Below, piece after piece: positions 20,971 through 30,275 of a stretch of 64,000 nucleotides of DNA; the stretch's first letter is position 1, and each line of letters begins with the position of its first letter. The position numbers were made by a program, and so were the translations under genes. The notes beneath the pieces are model-generated. The model ran no database searches. It saw nothing but the letters and a program-made list of their open reading frames with translations, and had not been told where the DNA came from. The stretch is from Clavaria fumosa. Its lineage: Eukaryota; Basidiomycota; Agaricomycetes; Agaricales; Clavariaceae. The stretch is taken from positions 3,162,001-3,226,000 of the forward strand of contig OX637800.1 in assembly GCA_951802425.1 (NCBI GenBank), in the 5' to 3' direction.

Positions 20971-21188
20971 ATTGTCCATCTTGGGATGGATGCTGGCCCA
21001 GGTTTAGAGATGTAAATGCTATGGTCAGTCTGGCTGGTGATGTGTTACTTTCCCTGAAGGTACTACTGGTCAGGTCTATAAAATGACAGAGCAAATGTCC
21101 TATATTGAGCATCAATTGTTCAGCAATTTTACTGTACATGCAAAGCCCCGCATTGAACCAGATCAAGTTTAATCATTCTGCACGGCAT
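20971..21188 (-). other. LITAF 3' flank including a fragment of FCP1-like 3' coding sequence
   Basis: From 20971 to about 21030 the sequence matches the last codons and stop of the FCP1-like gene (GGCCCAGGTTTAGAGATGTA, compare the complement at about 4090-4130). From 21030 to 21188 it matches the 3' flank of the LITAF fragment at 3900-4085. It is bounded on the left by the end of element P. Confidence 0.8.
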
Positions 21189-22090
21189 TCATGCATGCTG
21201 ATGGGCGACGGTACCTCCACCCCTCTGGTACGTTGCAAGCAAGACGCCACAGCCCCCGCACCTGTGATCCACGTTCTTCGTTGAGTCCATGAGGTACGGA
21301 ATGCAGGGGAGACAAAATAGGAGACACATAATGAGTGCCCACAGACTTCATAAAAAGGTAAGCCTTGAGTGCAAAGAGTCTTAGACCTTAGATAGATAAC
21401 GTACTGCGTCCTTTCCCCAGCTACGTGCTGGATATTGGTGAGTCTTCTTTGTCCACATACTGGGCAATCAACGGGCGCAGAGCCAGGTCCAAGAGCTGGG
21501 ATGGGCAACGCGGTTAAGTATTCTTGGCGCGTTTGTGTCCTCGGTACTTCTGGTTGAGGCGCTGCTTCCTGCAGACATAAATAAGCTAATAAGAAACTTC
21601 AACGTGACCGGAGAACCTTTGGAATCATGTTAGGTGGCGCTTGAGGGTATTGGGGCAAGCTATATGCCCTCTCTGGTGACCTGTGCAATAAAACGCATGA
21701 GCGAGTGGCTAGTGATAGACATCCGGGAGCCGTGTTACGTTGGAGGGTTCGGATGCTGGTAATTCATGCCCATCTGCGCCGGAGCGATCATGGGTGGTTG
21801 CTGATATTCTGACCCCGCGGGCATGGCTTGTCGCTGGTAGTCCATCATGTGAGGGGGCGAGCCTGGCTGCATGGGAGATGTGATCCCCGTTGGCGGATAA
21901 TCTGTGTTCATAGGAGGAGGCGTGGCGTTGGTAGGCCCATACTGCGTGGGACCAGGTGTGCCGACCGATGCTTGTGTATTGTATGGCGCTGCACAGTAGC
22001 AGGTGAACGAACAGTCAAGCAGCGGTTGGGCGTAAAATGATACTAACGTGGAGTGGCCATGGCGAGGTCAGGAGAAGGAGGCCGTCCCAT
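21189..22090 (-). CDS. LITAF-domain zinc-ribbon membrane-associated protein
   Basis: Five exons, introns 21989-22047, 21681-21738, 21569-21616 and 21346-21404, all GT-AG; the joined frame is 225 residues. Residues 1 to about 140 are Pro/Gln/Met-rich and disordered (TPGPTQYGPTNATPPPMN). The C-terminal LITAF domain has a first CxxC knuckle (VDCPVCGQR), a hydrophobic in-plane segment (WALIMCLLFCLPCIPYL) and a second HxCxxC knuckle (DHRCGGCG). Family members attach to endosomal or plasma membranes through this hydrophobic stretch between the two zinc-binding halves, with roles in trafficking. The start is the first ATG of the frame that fits splicing; a second ATG is ten codons downstream. The gene is single here, but a decayed inverted piece lies at 3700-4130. 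Confidence 0.88.
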
Positions 22091-22657
22091 AGGAGAGTGT
22101 TCTTGCTATGCAGCAACCTTGAAAAAACACGTGCCTTCTCGCTTACGCTACGTTCCGGGTGCGTTCCGGGTGTCCGTTCGTTAGTTTATCAGTTGTTAGG
22201 TTAGCTTCGGCTGCCCGGCGTGCCGTTGCAGTTAACTTGATTTGGATGTAGACTTGGACGAGTGAAAGCGGAAGAACAGTATGCGTCTGCGTCGACTCTG
22301 CGAGAAGAACATATGTCCACAAGCCTCAATCGGAATATATATCGGATACTGAGCCCTGAGGCAATTCCGCATAAAGATCTCCCTCCACCCTCGAAGCCCT
22401 CAAGACCAGTCTGGGAAGGCACACAATATTGATGTGCTCGTATTGGTGGAACTTTAAGCTCTTGCTTTTGAAGAGCCACGATAGCGCATTGCTTCACGAA
22501 ATATGACTGTAAACAGTAATGGCGTATACATAAATGGAAATTATCAGTCGAGGAGGTTTCCAGATTGTCACCCAAGTTTTCGGGGTCTAAAGGAAACGAC
22601 GGTAGTAAGTCCGCGGCCTATTTCTTGCATTGGGATCAGAATACAGTCCACCAGAAA
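22091..22657. other. Intergenic region between ERG20 and the LITAF gene
   Basis: It should hold the 3' UTR of ERG20 and the promoter of the LITAF-domain gene (both minus strand). A direct repeat GTTCCGGGTGCGTTCCGGGTG lies near 22151-22171 and is a possible promoter element. No gene was recognised. Confidence 0.5.
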
Positions 22658-24018
22658 TCACTTCGTGCGTTTGTAGATCTTGTGCAGAAATTTAACAAAA
22701 ATTTCTCTTGCCAACACCGGTGATTCTGCCTGCTCCGTCAACGTCTCGGGGATATTTCCAATCATGGCCATTATCCTCGCATACGCATTCTCTTCATATT
22801 CCGCATACTTTCCCCTCAGATTCAGTCCCTCATAAACCGCCTTGACCTTCGCCTCTTTCTCAGAATCTTTCTGTCCGTAATTCTCGTCCAAGACTTTCCG
22901 TTGTTCAGGCGAAGCACACGCGAGTGCCGTGTTAATGCACCAGGAGCACTTGTTGTCGATGATGTCTGTCCCGATCTTCCCGATTTGTTCGGGGGTGCCA
23001 GAGTAATCAAGGAAGTCATCCTGGATTTGGAAATACTCGCCGAGCGGGATCAAAATGTCGAGGGCAAGCTTGTATGGCTCCACAACGGCCCCGGAAGGTG
23101 TGGTGTATGATTTTGGCACCTTTGACATGTACAAGGCGAGGGCCACTGGAAGATAGAACGAATAATAGGCGGTCTTGAAGATGACGATGAGGCGATGCCT
23201 AAATGCGATTGTGCGTCAATCCAGCACGTCATAGTACGGAATGGAGATACTCGCTTCTCCAATGAGAATTTGCTCAAATCGACCTCGTCTTCTGGCGCCG
23301 TGATGAGATCGATAAGCTGACCCATTTCCGTTTGGTAAGTGGTCTAGTGTGGGGCGTTGAAATGAAACCCTTGATACCGAAAACAACCGCGCCACGTACC
23401 TGATGAAAGAGTTCTAGCAAATCGACGTAGTACGACTCTCGACGAAAATGAGACTTGAGTAGATGATAGATCGCGGCCTCGAGCATGAAGGAGTCATTGA
23501 TGGCAATGTTCCCTACTTTTTCTATGCGGAACCAGCACGGTTGTGCGCGGCGCGTAAAAGACTGATCCATTATGTCGTCCGCGACGAGGAAAAAGGCTTG
23601 CAGCTGCAACAGCGTCTCGATATCGTGTCGATACGGTAGAGGGTGATAACGAACCAGCTCTACACACCATCCCAGAACAGCAGCTTTGAAATACTCCTCC
23701 TCCGAAAGCGGGCGACCTTTGAGGGTCTGCACAGAATCGACGACGGACATGCCGCGATTGAGCTTTCCGCCAGGTACATTGTAGTTGAGATTCTGCGGTT
23801 GACAAAGAATCCGTTGAAGATCGCATCTTCTGGGACACTGGTTTTCACTAGCTCACGCGTTTGTACCATTCTACTGCTTCAACTGGCATGCCTTGACCCG
23901 CGAAATGGTTGACCAGCTCGTCCCGAATCGCATCGAACACGTTTTGGAATTTCTGTCGATTGAGCGACTTTTCGTCTAGCGTCTGGCTCTGGCTCATGAC
24001 TTGGGTGTTGTCCGACAT
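22658..24018 (-). CDS. ERG20: Farnesyl diphosphate synthase
   Basis: Five exons; introns 23793-23856, 23604-23654, 23344-23399 and 23199-23254; joined length 377 residues. It condenses IPP with DMAPP and then with GPP to make farnesyl diphosphate for sterols, dolichol, ubiquinone side chains and prenylation; it is cytosolic. The first Asp-rich motif is DDIMD, preceded by two Phe ([13 protein letters not shown]), which limits chain length. The second is DDFLD, followed by [14 protein letters not shown]. Also visible are [14 protein letters not shown] at the start of exon 2, [12 protein letters not shown] and the C-terminal KIYKRTK. The fourth intron must use GC-AG (GCGAGT...TTTAG) to keep [17 protein letters not shown] in frame. 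The start at 24018 ([10 protein letters not shown]) suits the family. Divergent from the metacaspase gene, 178 bp apart. Confidence 0.95.
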
Positions 24019-24196
24019 GGTGAAAGGGTAAGGAAGGTTGTGGGGACTGGCTGATTTCACTATCAGAAAACATTCAGGGGATAGTGTCATTTATGGCAAT
24101 TGGTCAGGTGACCACGATCAATTTTGATCTGCGCGTCAAAGAATCGCATGTCAGCGGCACTCGCTACCGCAACCCCCAGTGCGACGACCTCTTGAG
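24019..24196. promoter_or_regulatory. Shared promoter region, ERG20 (-) and metacaspase (+)
   Basis: Only 178 bp separate the two start codons, so both promoters and 5' UTRs must lie here. A short inverted motif, GATCAATTTTGATC (24116-24129), is near the centre. No classic TATA box was seen. Confidence 0.6.
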
Positions 24197-25646
24197 ATGC
24201 CTCGGCGCAAGGCCCTCCTCATAGGTATCAACTACTTCGGTACCAGCAATGAGCTCAGAGGTTGCATCAACGATGTCCATAACGGTCAGACACTTCATCC
24301 AATCGCTACCTGTGGCTGCTGTAACTTCTATGCTAGTCCGTGACTTTCTCATAAGAGAGCGAGGGTTTCCTTATGATCCTACAAGGCGAGCGTGTACTTG
24401 TTCTCAACATCTACGACGCTCCCTGAAACTCTTAAGCTACGTAGCATGGTCATCCTCACGGATGATCAGCAAGATCGGAACTTTATCCCGACGCACAGCA
24501 ACATGCTGGCCTCTTTCCAATGGCTTATCTCAGGCAACCATCCTGGAGACTCGCTGTTCCTGCACTATAGTGGACATGGTTTGTGCTTTCAGCTCGGCAT
24601 GCGACAGTCTTTACCAGGCTGATGGATAATCTCGCAGGTGGCCAGGTTGCAGATCCGGATGGAGATCGTGCTAGTGGTTTGGACGATACCATCTGTCCCG
24701 TGGACTACCAAACTCACGGTCAGATTACGAGCGATACCCTGCACCGAGTTCTGGTCTCGCCCCTCGCACCTGGAGTTAGACTGACAGTCATTTTTGATTG
24801 CTGCCATTGTCAGATACCCTTGTCTTGTCTTTAGCGATAACATTGCTGACAGCGCCCTTCACACAGCTGGTACTGCTATAGAGTTGCCATTTGTTTACAG
24901 GTCTGATGAACATGGGAAAGGTAAGCGCTCATGGCGACGGGTGTTTTCATTTATTACTAACATAAACATATCAACGAATAGTGAGCCTGGTCGATGGTGT
25001 CAAGCAAGGCATCAATCTTGCCAGGGCCGCCTCAGATCTGATGCGAGGGGGGTTCTCGATGTCGAAAATGGACGAGGCGAAGCATTTATTCCAAGGTGCC
25101 AAATCGCTCCTTGACGAGTTACGGCACAAGCCGACGGAAGAGGGATTGGGCAAAGAACATTTTGTAGAGGGATGGGAGGAAAACAAAGACGTGTGGATGT
25201 TCTCTGGTATGTACCTCGTTCACTTGCCTTGCCCTTGTATTCCAACTTACATCGTGGTTCAGGTTGCAGGTTAGCCTGAGCCTACTGTGAACGAACTATC
25301 CATTTATGGGGTTTATTCGCACCGTAGGGATGATCAAACTTCCGCAGATGCAACTATCGCTGGCCAGGCCACAGGTATTCTCATTTTACGTGGTCATGTG
25401 GTCTGACGTACCAACCATTCTTCCAGGGGCAATGAGCTGGGCATTCATCCGTACTATGAGGCAGAATCCGACGCAGAGCTACGTTCAAGTTCTGCAAAGC
25501 ACGCGTGGACATCTCCAGACTGAGTATTCGCAAATTCCGCAACTCTCGGTAGGCCTTCCTTTCCCGTTGCTCATCTAGAGTGATGATATAAGTTTGTCTC
25601 CTAGGTCGGTGGACAGTATAATTTGGACCAGCCTGTCGCCTTCTAA
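24197..25646 (+). CDS. MCA1: Type I-like metacaspase (caspase-family cysteine protease)
   Basis: Ten exons give 314 residues. Introns: 24285-24336, 24392-24444, 24579-24637, 24809-24866, 24921-24981, 25207-25262, 25270-25327, 25375-25426 and 25549-25604. Metacaspases cleave after Arg/Lys, need calcium, and act in protein quality control and cell death. The catalytic His is in HYSGHG (about residue 92) and the catalytic Cys in DCCHSG (about residue 148). The p20 start [11 protein letters not shown], the loop [18 protein letters not shown] and the p10 motif [12 protein letters not shown] are all present. The usual Pro/Gln-rich prodomain of fungal type I enzymes is absent; the protein starts directly at [10 protein letters not shown]. 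The exon coding for the Cys-Arg of SGCRDD is only 7 nt (25263-25269). The gene ends QPVAF. Confidence 0.93.
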
Positions 25647-26295
25647 CAAGGTGGAGCAGTTTCTTTGTGGTTATAAGACCTCCTTGTTCTGCACTGGCAC
25701 CTATTTGGTTACGAAAGTGATGGTCCTGTCTATGATTCTACAATGGTTGCTCCGCAATAAGCTAGGCTTGAGCCAGTGTACACGACATATTGTCCTGAAT
25801 TCAAAAGCACTGAGAGAGGTGCAATGTTTGTTCACATTATGTACTGCGATTGGAATCATTCGAGCTATTCCGTGCTAACTGCAGTTTAAATTTGAGTGAT
25901 AAAGGAATGTTGCTGAAAGGGGTGCAGGTAGGTTGGCCCTTGTAGGTGGTACCGTATTCTGAATGCACTGGTACATATTTGGTTATGAAGGCAAAATGTG
26001 TCCCTGTCTTGGTTTTGATTGTGCTTCTAAAGACAGAAAGCAATAAGCCAGATTTGAGTCGGTATACCCAACATATTATCCTGAATCCGAAAGCACTGAA
26101 ACGGGTCTAATGTATACCCACCTGCAATCTGGCAGCAAATCTCACGCTTCATTTTTTGCAGTTGAACCAGCAGCCCTGATCTTCAAGGTGGGATTCGAAA
26201 CCTACGCCACTGCCATGATCGCTGATAACGACACGGGTCTGCATTCACGTTTACAATGGATTTGCCTATATCGTGGCAATAATTTGATTGTTGCG
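25647..26295. other. Intergenic region with a diverged direct duplication
   Basis: Lies between the convergent metacaspase and CPR6 genes. Sequence at about 25700-25835 (GCACTGGCACCTATTTGGTT ... CCTGAATTCAAAAGCACTGA) reappears, diverged, at about 25963-26105 (GCACTGGTACATATTTGGTT ... CCTGAATCCGAAAGCACTGA). No gene was recognised. Confidence 0.6.
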
Positions 26296-27843
26296 TCAAC
26301 CAAACATCTTCTTGAACGCCTTCTTCTCTCTTTCACGTTGCTCCTTCTTACGCTGGCGCACCTTTGCAAGTTCGGCTGCAATCTGCTGATCGTCGGGTAC
26401 AAGTTGACTGGCTTTACAGAGGTCCCGCTCCGCATTATCGTCCTCTTTGAGAATAGCATAGGCAAGTCCACGCCGATACAATGCTTTCGCTGGAGTGACC
26501 GGGCGCCAGTCAACGCGAGCATGGGCTACAACATTCAAAGAACAATCCAAACCTTGGTCGGAGTCCGTCAAGGTCAGTTTGGACAGAGCGCGATCCGCGC
26601 AGGTCATCGCAATTTTAGCATTCTCCGTCATCAGAGGTCGCGTACGGACAGCAGCCAGAGCGGAGTTCAAGAGCAGGGGAGCAAGTAGAGCATCGAAGGA
26701 GCTCTTGAGCTCGAGAAGAGAGTCCTCTGGTAGTACGAGGTGAACATCGAGATAACGGATGGCCTCTGTGGATCAAAAGCTGCCGTCAGCACGCAGAACA
26801 CTGATAATCGCTAACCATTACTTTGATACTTCTCCAAAGCCTGTTCAGTATTTCCTTGCTTAAACAATTTACTTCCGACCTCCCTAATTTCCTTGGCAAT
26901 GCGAAGAGCCACCTCTGGAGATTGTACGTCACTTGTTTCATCATCGGGGAATTCCTCATAGGGATCATCATCAGATGCGGTTATAGATGAATCGTCCTCG
27001 GAGAGTTCACCGCATCCGGCAATAATGATCGGCAAGGTAGGGATATCGTTTGCTCCGGTTGGATGATTCTCAATTTTACGGACTGGCATCCGGAGTTAGG
27101 TCAGGATTCAACTTGCTGCAAATGAAGGAAATGAAGATGATGACCTATTGATTTGCCTTTCAGAACTTCGCCGAAGACAACATGCTTTCCGTCCAAATGA
27201 GGCGTCTTGGCTACGGTGATGAAGAACTGGCTGCCATTGGTGTTTGCTCCCGCGTTGGCCTGGTGGTATTCCAAGAATGATCAACATCCTGGCGTGCGCG
27301 TCCGTATGCTCACAAACCATCGAAAGCAAGAATGGCTTATCATGCTTGACGGGAAAAGCCTCATCTTCGAACTTACTGCCGTAGATGGACTCGCCCCCAG
27401 TGCCTATGAAACGCAATTTGCGAACAGGTCAGATAGAGAGAAGCCGCTAGACGAGAGTTGAAGTGACCATTTCCCGCAGTGAAGTCACCGCCTTGACACA
27501 TGAACCTTAGGAATCGGGAAGACGAAGAGTGTTTGAGAAGGACGCGTCCATACAGTAAATGATGACACCTGTCCTCACCCTTTGATCACGCGATGGAGAC
27601 CAGAGCCCAAGTAATGCAATTTCTTCTCCGATGTACTTTTCTCCCCAGTGCATAACGCGCCTGTGTACCGGTGTATCATCAAAATCGGCGTGATTAGTAG
27701 TACTCAACGACCATCGTCATCAACGCACGAAAATTCTCCGCGGTCTTGGGCACTAGATCGGAATACAATGTGAAGATGATCCTGCCAATTGGTTTGCCTC
27801 CGATTTGGATATCAAAATACGTAAGGGGGCGAGAGACCTCCAT
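26296..27843 (-). CDS. CPR6: Cyclophilin-40-type peptidyl-prolyl isomerase / HSP90 co-chaperone
   Basis: Eight exons; introns 27661-27728, 27506-27578, 27404-27467, 27260-27317, 27083-27144, 26766-26821 and 26490-26552; joined length 367 residues, typical of the family. Residues 1 to about 175 form the cyclophilin domain ([73 protein letters not shown]); the catalytic-type Phe/Gln/Phe (SQFFIT) and the substrate-pocket His ([10 protein letters not shown]) are present. An acidic linker ([11 protein letters not shown]) leads to a C-terminal TPR region ([34 protein letters not shown]) that binds the MEEVD tail of HSP90, and the protein ends in a basic tail (KKAFKKMFG). Divergent from HSP60, 194 bp apart. 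Confidence 0.95.
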
Positions 27844-28037
27844 TGTATCGCTGGACTTAGTTCTTGCGTAGTCACGGCTCAGAACAAGTCGCTCTACAGA
27901 ATCGCAAAGAATGTTTTCGACTTTGGGAATGGATGCGACTGCCCACGTGATCATGTCACGTTTTTCCAGGGCTTTCCAAGGAGTTTTTTTTTTCTTTTCT
28001 TTTCCCGAACTGACTTCATCTTCGTCATCTGTCCTCA
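27844..28037. promoter_or_regulatory. Divergent promoter of CPR6 and HSP60 with a heat-shock-type site
   Basis: The 194 bp between the two start codons contain TTCCCGAA at 28002-28009, matching the TTCnnGAA core bound by heat-shock factor, and further TTC/GAA triplets nearby (GAA at 27915, TTTCC at 27964 and 27974, TTC at 28014 and 28020). A T-rich tract (27984-28003) precedes the HSP60 start. Regulation by HSF is inference. Confidence 0.55.
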
Positions 28038-29929
28038 ATGCACCACATAGCGCAGTCGTCGTCGAGACTTCTTCGCCGCGCTTCGCCAAGCGTAGTCAGG
28101 CCTGTGCTAGCGCGTGGTGCGCATAAGGAAATTAAGTTTTCCAATGCAGGACGCGCCAGCATCCTGAAAGGCGTCGACATACTTACAGACGCCGTCAGCG
28201 TTACCCTTGGCCCGAAGGGTCGCAATGTCATCATTGAGCAGTCTTTTGGTGGACCAAAAATCACGAAAGGTACGGTGCTCCTCTCATCAGACTCACGACA
28301 TTATCTTATCTTCTGCATAGACGGCGTGACCGTCGCAAAAGCGATCACTCTCAAGGACAAGTTCGAGAATCTCGGCGCTCGGTACGTTTCATTTATGTTA
28401 GAAGTTACTCTTGGTCTCATATCCTTGGAACTAGTCTCGTCCAGGATGTCGCCCATAAAACCAACGAGATTGCCGGGGACGGGACAACGACGGCCACCGT
28501 TCTTGCTCGTGCAATTTACTCTGAAGGGGTCAAAAATGTAGCCGCCGGTTGCAATCCCATGGACCTTCGCCGTGGTTCTCAAGCCGCGGTCGACCGTGTC
28601 GTCTCTTTCCTCTCGGCACACACCAAAACCATCACTACCACCGCTGAGATTGCTCAGGTGGCCACAATTAGCGCCAACGGGGACACACACGTGGGGAATC
28701 TCATTGCTCAGGCTATGGAGAAGGTTGGGAAAGAGGGCGTCATCACAGTCAAAGAGGGTCGAACGATTGAAGACGAGATTGAGATCACGGAGGGCATGAA
28801 GTTCGACCGCGGTTTCATAAGCCCATATTTCATCACAGACGTCAAGTCGCAGAAGGTTGAGTTTGAGAAGCCGATGATACTGCTGTGCGAAAAGAAGATC
28901 TCGTTACTTCAAGACATCCTTCCTTACCTGGAACATGCCGCGCAAGCACGACGGCCCTTGGTCATCGTTGCGGAAGATGTGGACGGCGAGGCCCTCGCTG
29001 CATGCATTCTCAATAGGCTACGCGGCCAGCTCCAGGTCGCCGCCGTGAAAGCGCCAGGGTTCGGGGACAACCGCAAATCGATATTAGGCGATTTGGCTAT
29101 CCTGACGGGCGGCCAAGTCTTCACGGATGAGTTGGACAGGAAGCTGGAGCATGCAACTGTCGATTTCCTCGGGTCTACGGGTTCCATTAGCATCACAAAG
29201 GAGGACACGATCATACTCAATGGGGAGGGCAGCAAGGACGACATCTCTGCTCGCTGTGAACAGATCCGCTCACTTATGAACGACCCGACCACCTCCGACT
29301 ACGACCGCCAGAAACTGCAAGAGCGGCTCGCGAAACTGAGCGGAGGTGTGGCCGTCATCAAAGTCGGCGGCTCCAGCGAGGTGGAGGTCTCCGAGAAGAA
29401 AGACCGATATGACGACGCGCTCAACGCGACCCGAGCCGCTGTGGAGGAGGGTATCTTGCCAGGGGGCGGTGTGGCACTCTTGAAAGCGTCCCTCGCTGTG
29501 ACGACGAATAACCCGGCGTCCACGACCTCGAAGCTTCCCACGTCAATCGACGCCCAAGTCATTCCAACGGCGAACTTCGACCAAGAGCTCGGCGTCAGCA
29601 TCATCCGGCGCGCGCTGACGGAGCCTGCGCGCACGATCCTCAACAACGCGGGCGAGGAGTCGTCCATCATCATCGGGCAGCTGGTTGGACAGTACGGCAC
29701 GACGGACAAATTCAGCTGGGGCTACGACGCGAGCAAGGGCGAGTACGTGGACATGATCAAGGCGGGGATTGTCGATCCGCTCAAGGTGGTCAGGACGGCG
29801 TTGGTGGACGCGGCGGGCGTCGCGAGTCTGCTGACTACTAGTGAGGCGTGTATTGTCGAGGCTGATGAGGAGAAGCCTGCGCCTGGACCGGGCGGCATGG
29901 GTGGAGGCATGGGTGGCATGGGCTTTTAG
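28038..29929 (+). CDS. HSP60: Mitochondrial chaperonin HSP60 (GroEL family)
   Basis: Three exons (introns 28270-28320 and 28382-28434) give 595 residues. It forms the double-ring ATP-driven folding chamber of the mitochondrial matrix. Residues 1 to about 28 form an arginine-rich, acid-free presequence ([20 protein letters not shown]). Family signatures in order: [29 protein letters not shown], the ATP-binding [12 protein letters not shown], the apical-domain start [27 protein letters not shown], the chaperonin signature [15 protein letters not shown], and the C-terminal GGM repeat ending GGMGF. Exon junctions restore ITKDGVTV and LGARLVQDVAH exactly. It shares its promoter region with CPR6, another chaperone-system gene. 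Confidence 0.98.
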
Positions 29930-30275
29930 ACCATGAGGCGTCTTGGCTCGCCTGTGGGCAACTTACAGGAAAAACTGCTACGGTCTATCTCATATCACAT
30001 TTTCTTTGGCCTCCGAGCACAAAATAACAACCTCACCACTCAGTTTTTTTTTCTTCTATTCGCTCACCATTACGTCCGACTGCAAAGTCTTATTTGCCGC
30101 CGTACGACATATTGCTAGGTATTAGATTGCGTCCAGGCTACTTTTTAATGTATTATCTGAGTCTTTTCAAAATGTGCACAGCCATAGCAAGACTTTTTCT
30201 CAGAATCGTCAATCTAGCAAGAGTCGTTTAGGCGACATGACCGCAATGTACGCAAACCTCCTGCTCTCCCTCTAG
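29930..30275. other. HSP60 3' region and eIF3g upstream region
   Basis: 346 bp between the HSP60 stop and the first supported eIF3g exon. AT-rich, with a T run near 30046. It must hold the HSP60 terminator and the eIF3g promoter, and probably the unresolved start exon of eIF3g. Confidence 0.5.

Larger units (their letters stand above)
15836..20971. mobile_element. Palindromic element P (interrupted by LTR A at 17189)
   Basis: The outer ends are inverted copies: TCACTGTGGACCCAATAGCA on the left, and the complement of the same with one change on the right. From each end inwards lie a conserved ~80-bp block, a minisatellite array (15925-16370 and 20290-20890), a tRNA-like segment (about 16389-16475 and, inverted, 17106-17188), and a central part whose edges are again inverted (TTACAGGCTAAAAAAACACT near 16482 and its complement near 17090). 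Without LTR A the palindrome is about 2.05 kb. No coding potential. No clear target duplication was seen. On the right it abuts a fragment of FCP1-like 3' sequence exactly. Confidence 0.8.

Noticed and set aside
22201..22575. A 124-codon minus-strand frame downstream of farnesyl diphosphate synthase
   Set aside because: No domain-like sequence; it lies where the ERG20 3' UTR and LITAF upstream region must be.
28924..29709. Long minus-strand frames opposite HSP60
   Set aside because: Antisense shadows of a strongly conserved coding region.
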